From positions 9,362,001-9,426,000 of the forward strand of contig CM082593.2 of NCBI GenBank assembly GCA_040954595.2: a stretch of DNA of 64,000 nucleotides. Direction: 5' to 3'. Each line of letters opens with the position of its first letter. Within the stretch, counting starts at the first letter, position 1. Below, in pieces: positions 63,215 to 64,000 of the stretch. Source of the DNA: Balanoglossus misakiensis (lineage: Eukaryota; Hemichordata). The position numbers and the translations under genes were made by a program. The notes below the pieces were generated by a model. That model searched no databases, was not told the DNA's origin, and saw nothing but the letters and a program-made list of their open reading frames with translations.

Positions 63215-63740
63215 CAAGACCTTACTGTAAAAGGAAATTATTATACATCACCCAAACAACAACAACAATGTCACTTCCATGCAAGGAACTGGATGAATTA
63301 AAGCAAGATATTTGTCAACACAACAAAGTTTTATTAACTTTCAGAACATAATGACAATATTGTTCATCTTCAACACTGAAGTAATATGAAACTATGGCAC
63401 AGACTTTGTGTTAATGTTAGATCTAATTCTGTAAAGTATAATACTGTCACCGCAAATAAAAGCTGAAATACAACAACTTTGTGGCTCAACTGTTTGCACC
63501 TTAAAACCACATGATGCCCAGGCTTGGTTGTAGATGTAAATATGTAAACAAACAAACAAACATGTTAATAAAGAAACTAAGTATACAGACAATAAGTGAC
63601 AAGTAAAGCACTGATCTTCTTTGGTAGAGTGGAACAGAGACTACTCCTAGTTGTTTGTTTACATTATATGTACACCAATAACCAAGCCTGGTCATCCTGT
63701 GCTTTCACCATTATGTCACACACTGTGTCACATAGTAACT
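63215..63740. other. Downstream region, nothing recognised
   Basis: No ORF with a known motif. Probably the 3' UTR and flank of the integrase gene. Confidence 0.4.
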
Positions 63741-63944
63741 GAATAAGTAACTGAATAACTCCCCACAACAGGCTGAATAAGTAACTGAATAACTCCCCAC
63801 AACAGGCTGAATAAGTAACTGAATAACTCCCCACAACAGGCTGAATAAGTAACTGAATAACTCCCCACAACAGGCTGAATAAGTAACTGAATAACTCCCC
63901 ACAACAGGCTGAATAAGTAACTGAATAACTCCCCACAACAGGCT
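63741..63944. repeat. Six identical 34-bp tandem repeats
   Basis: Unit starts GAATAAGTAACTGAATAACT and ends CCCCACAACAGGCT. Six copies without visible change, a young minisatellite. Confidence 0.97.
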
Positions 63945-64000
63945 GCAATAACACATCAAGTATTTAGCTTCTCCATATATTAGATAATATGTGTAAACAT

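Noticed and set aside
63664-63959. Minus-strand ORFs with LLWGVIQ repeats
   Set aside because: They are translations of the 34-bp minisatellite.

Overview
The window is animal (metazoan) nuclear DNA, AT-rich, with GT-AG introns, AATAAA signals, many DNA transposons, LINEs and MITE-like repeats, and one long host gene. The ankyrin-ROC-COR-death architecture, the CR1/L1-like LINE with a 2A-like peptide, the THAP+YqaJ element and the integrase-core gene together suggest an invertebrate, perhaps a deuterostome such as a hemichordate, cephalochordate or echinoderm. Cnidarians and lophotrochozoans cannot be excluded from sequence alone.

Layout. 1-4080: a LINE on the minus strand (ORF1 with a 2A-like motif, ORF2 endonuclease-RT) inserted in an intron of the host gene and running off the left edge. 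4115-33195: the host gene on the plus strand. It opens with a tandem array of about 48 nearly identical exon-intron units (one 33/34-residue ankyrin repeat per exon, all phase 0-0). Single exons for a ROC GTPase and a COR domain follow, then a death-domain-like tail cut off by a stop and a frameshift. This is the domain order of DAPK1-type proteins; a kinase, if present, would lie left of the window. 9315-15402: a 6.1-kb ISL2EU/Harbinger-like DNA transposon splits ankyrin exon 22. It has 47-bp inverted termini, an AT target duplication and two convergent, spliced, apparently intact genes (SWIM-YqaJ nuclease; THAP-DDE transposase). 28.6-31.5 kb: a second, broken LINE lies in a COR intron.

33.2-41.9 kb is gene-poor (MITE halves, a Gypsy RNase H fragment). 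41924-46462 is a complete 4.5-kb DNA transposon with near-perfect termini, a 4-bp target duplication and a three-exon gene for a DDD-type transposase of the family with an HADNCGGQNKN motif, carrying one in-frame stop. 46.9-50.2 kb holds a transposon-like gene fragment, a short TIR element, a tandemly rearranged MITE and a possible first exon. 52.2-56.7 kb is a decayed multi-exon gene with a SAP domain, from an unclassified mobile-element-like family. 60.3-60.8 kb is a satellite of palindromic units, followed by an apparently intact two-exon integrase-core gene (61247-63214) and a 34-bp tandem repeat.

The most interesting features are the modular ankyrin array, the LINE whose ORF2 lies in the ORF1 frame behind a single UAG, the 4.5-kb transposon with a DDD transposase, and a 'hairpin plus tail' repeat architecture seen at three separate loci. 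All domain names come from motif recognition by eye; no database search was made.
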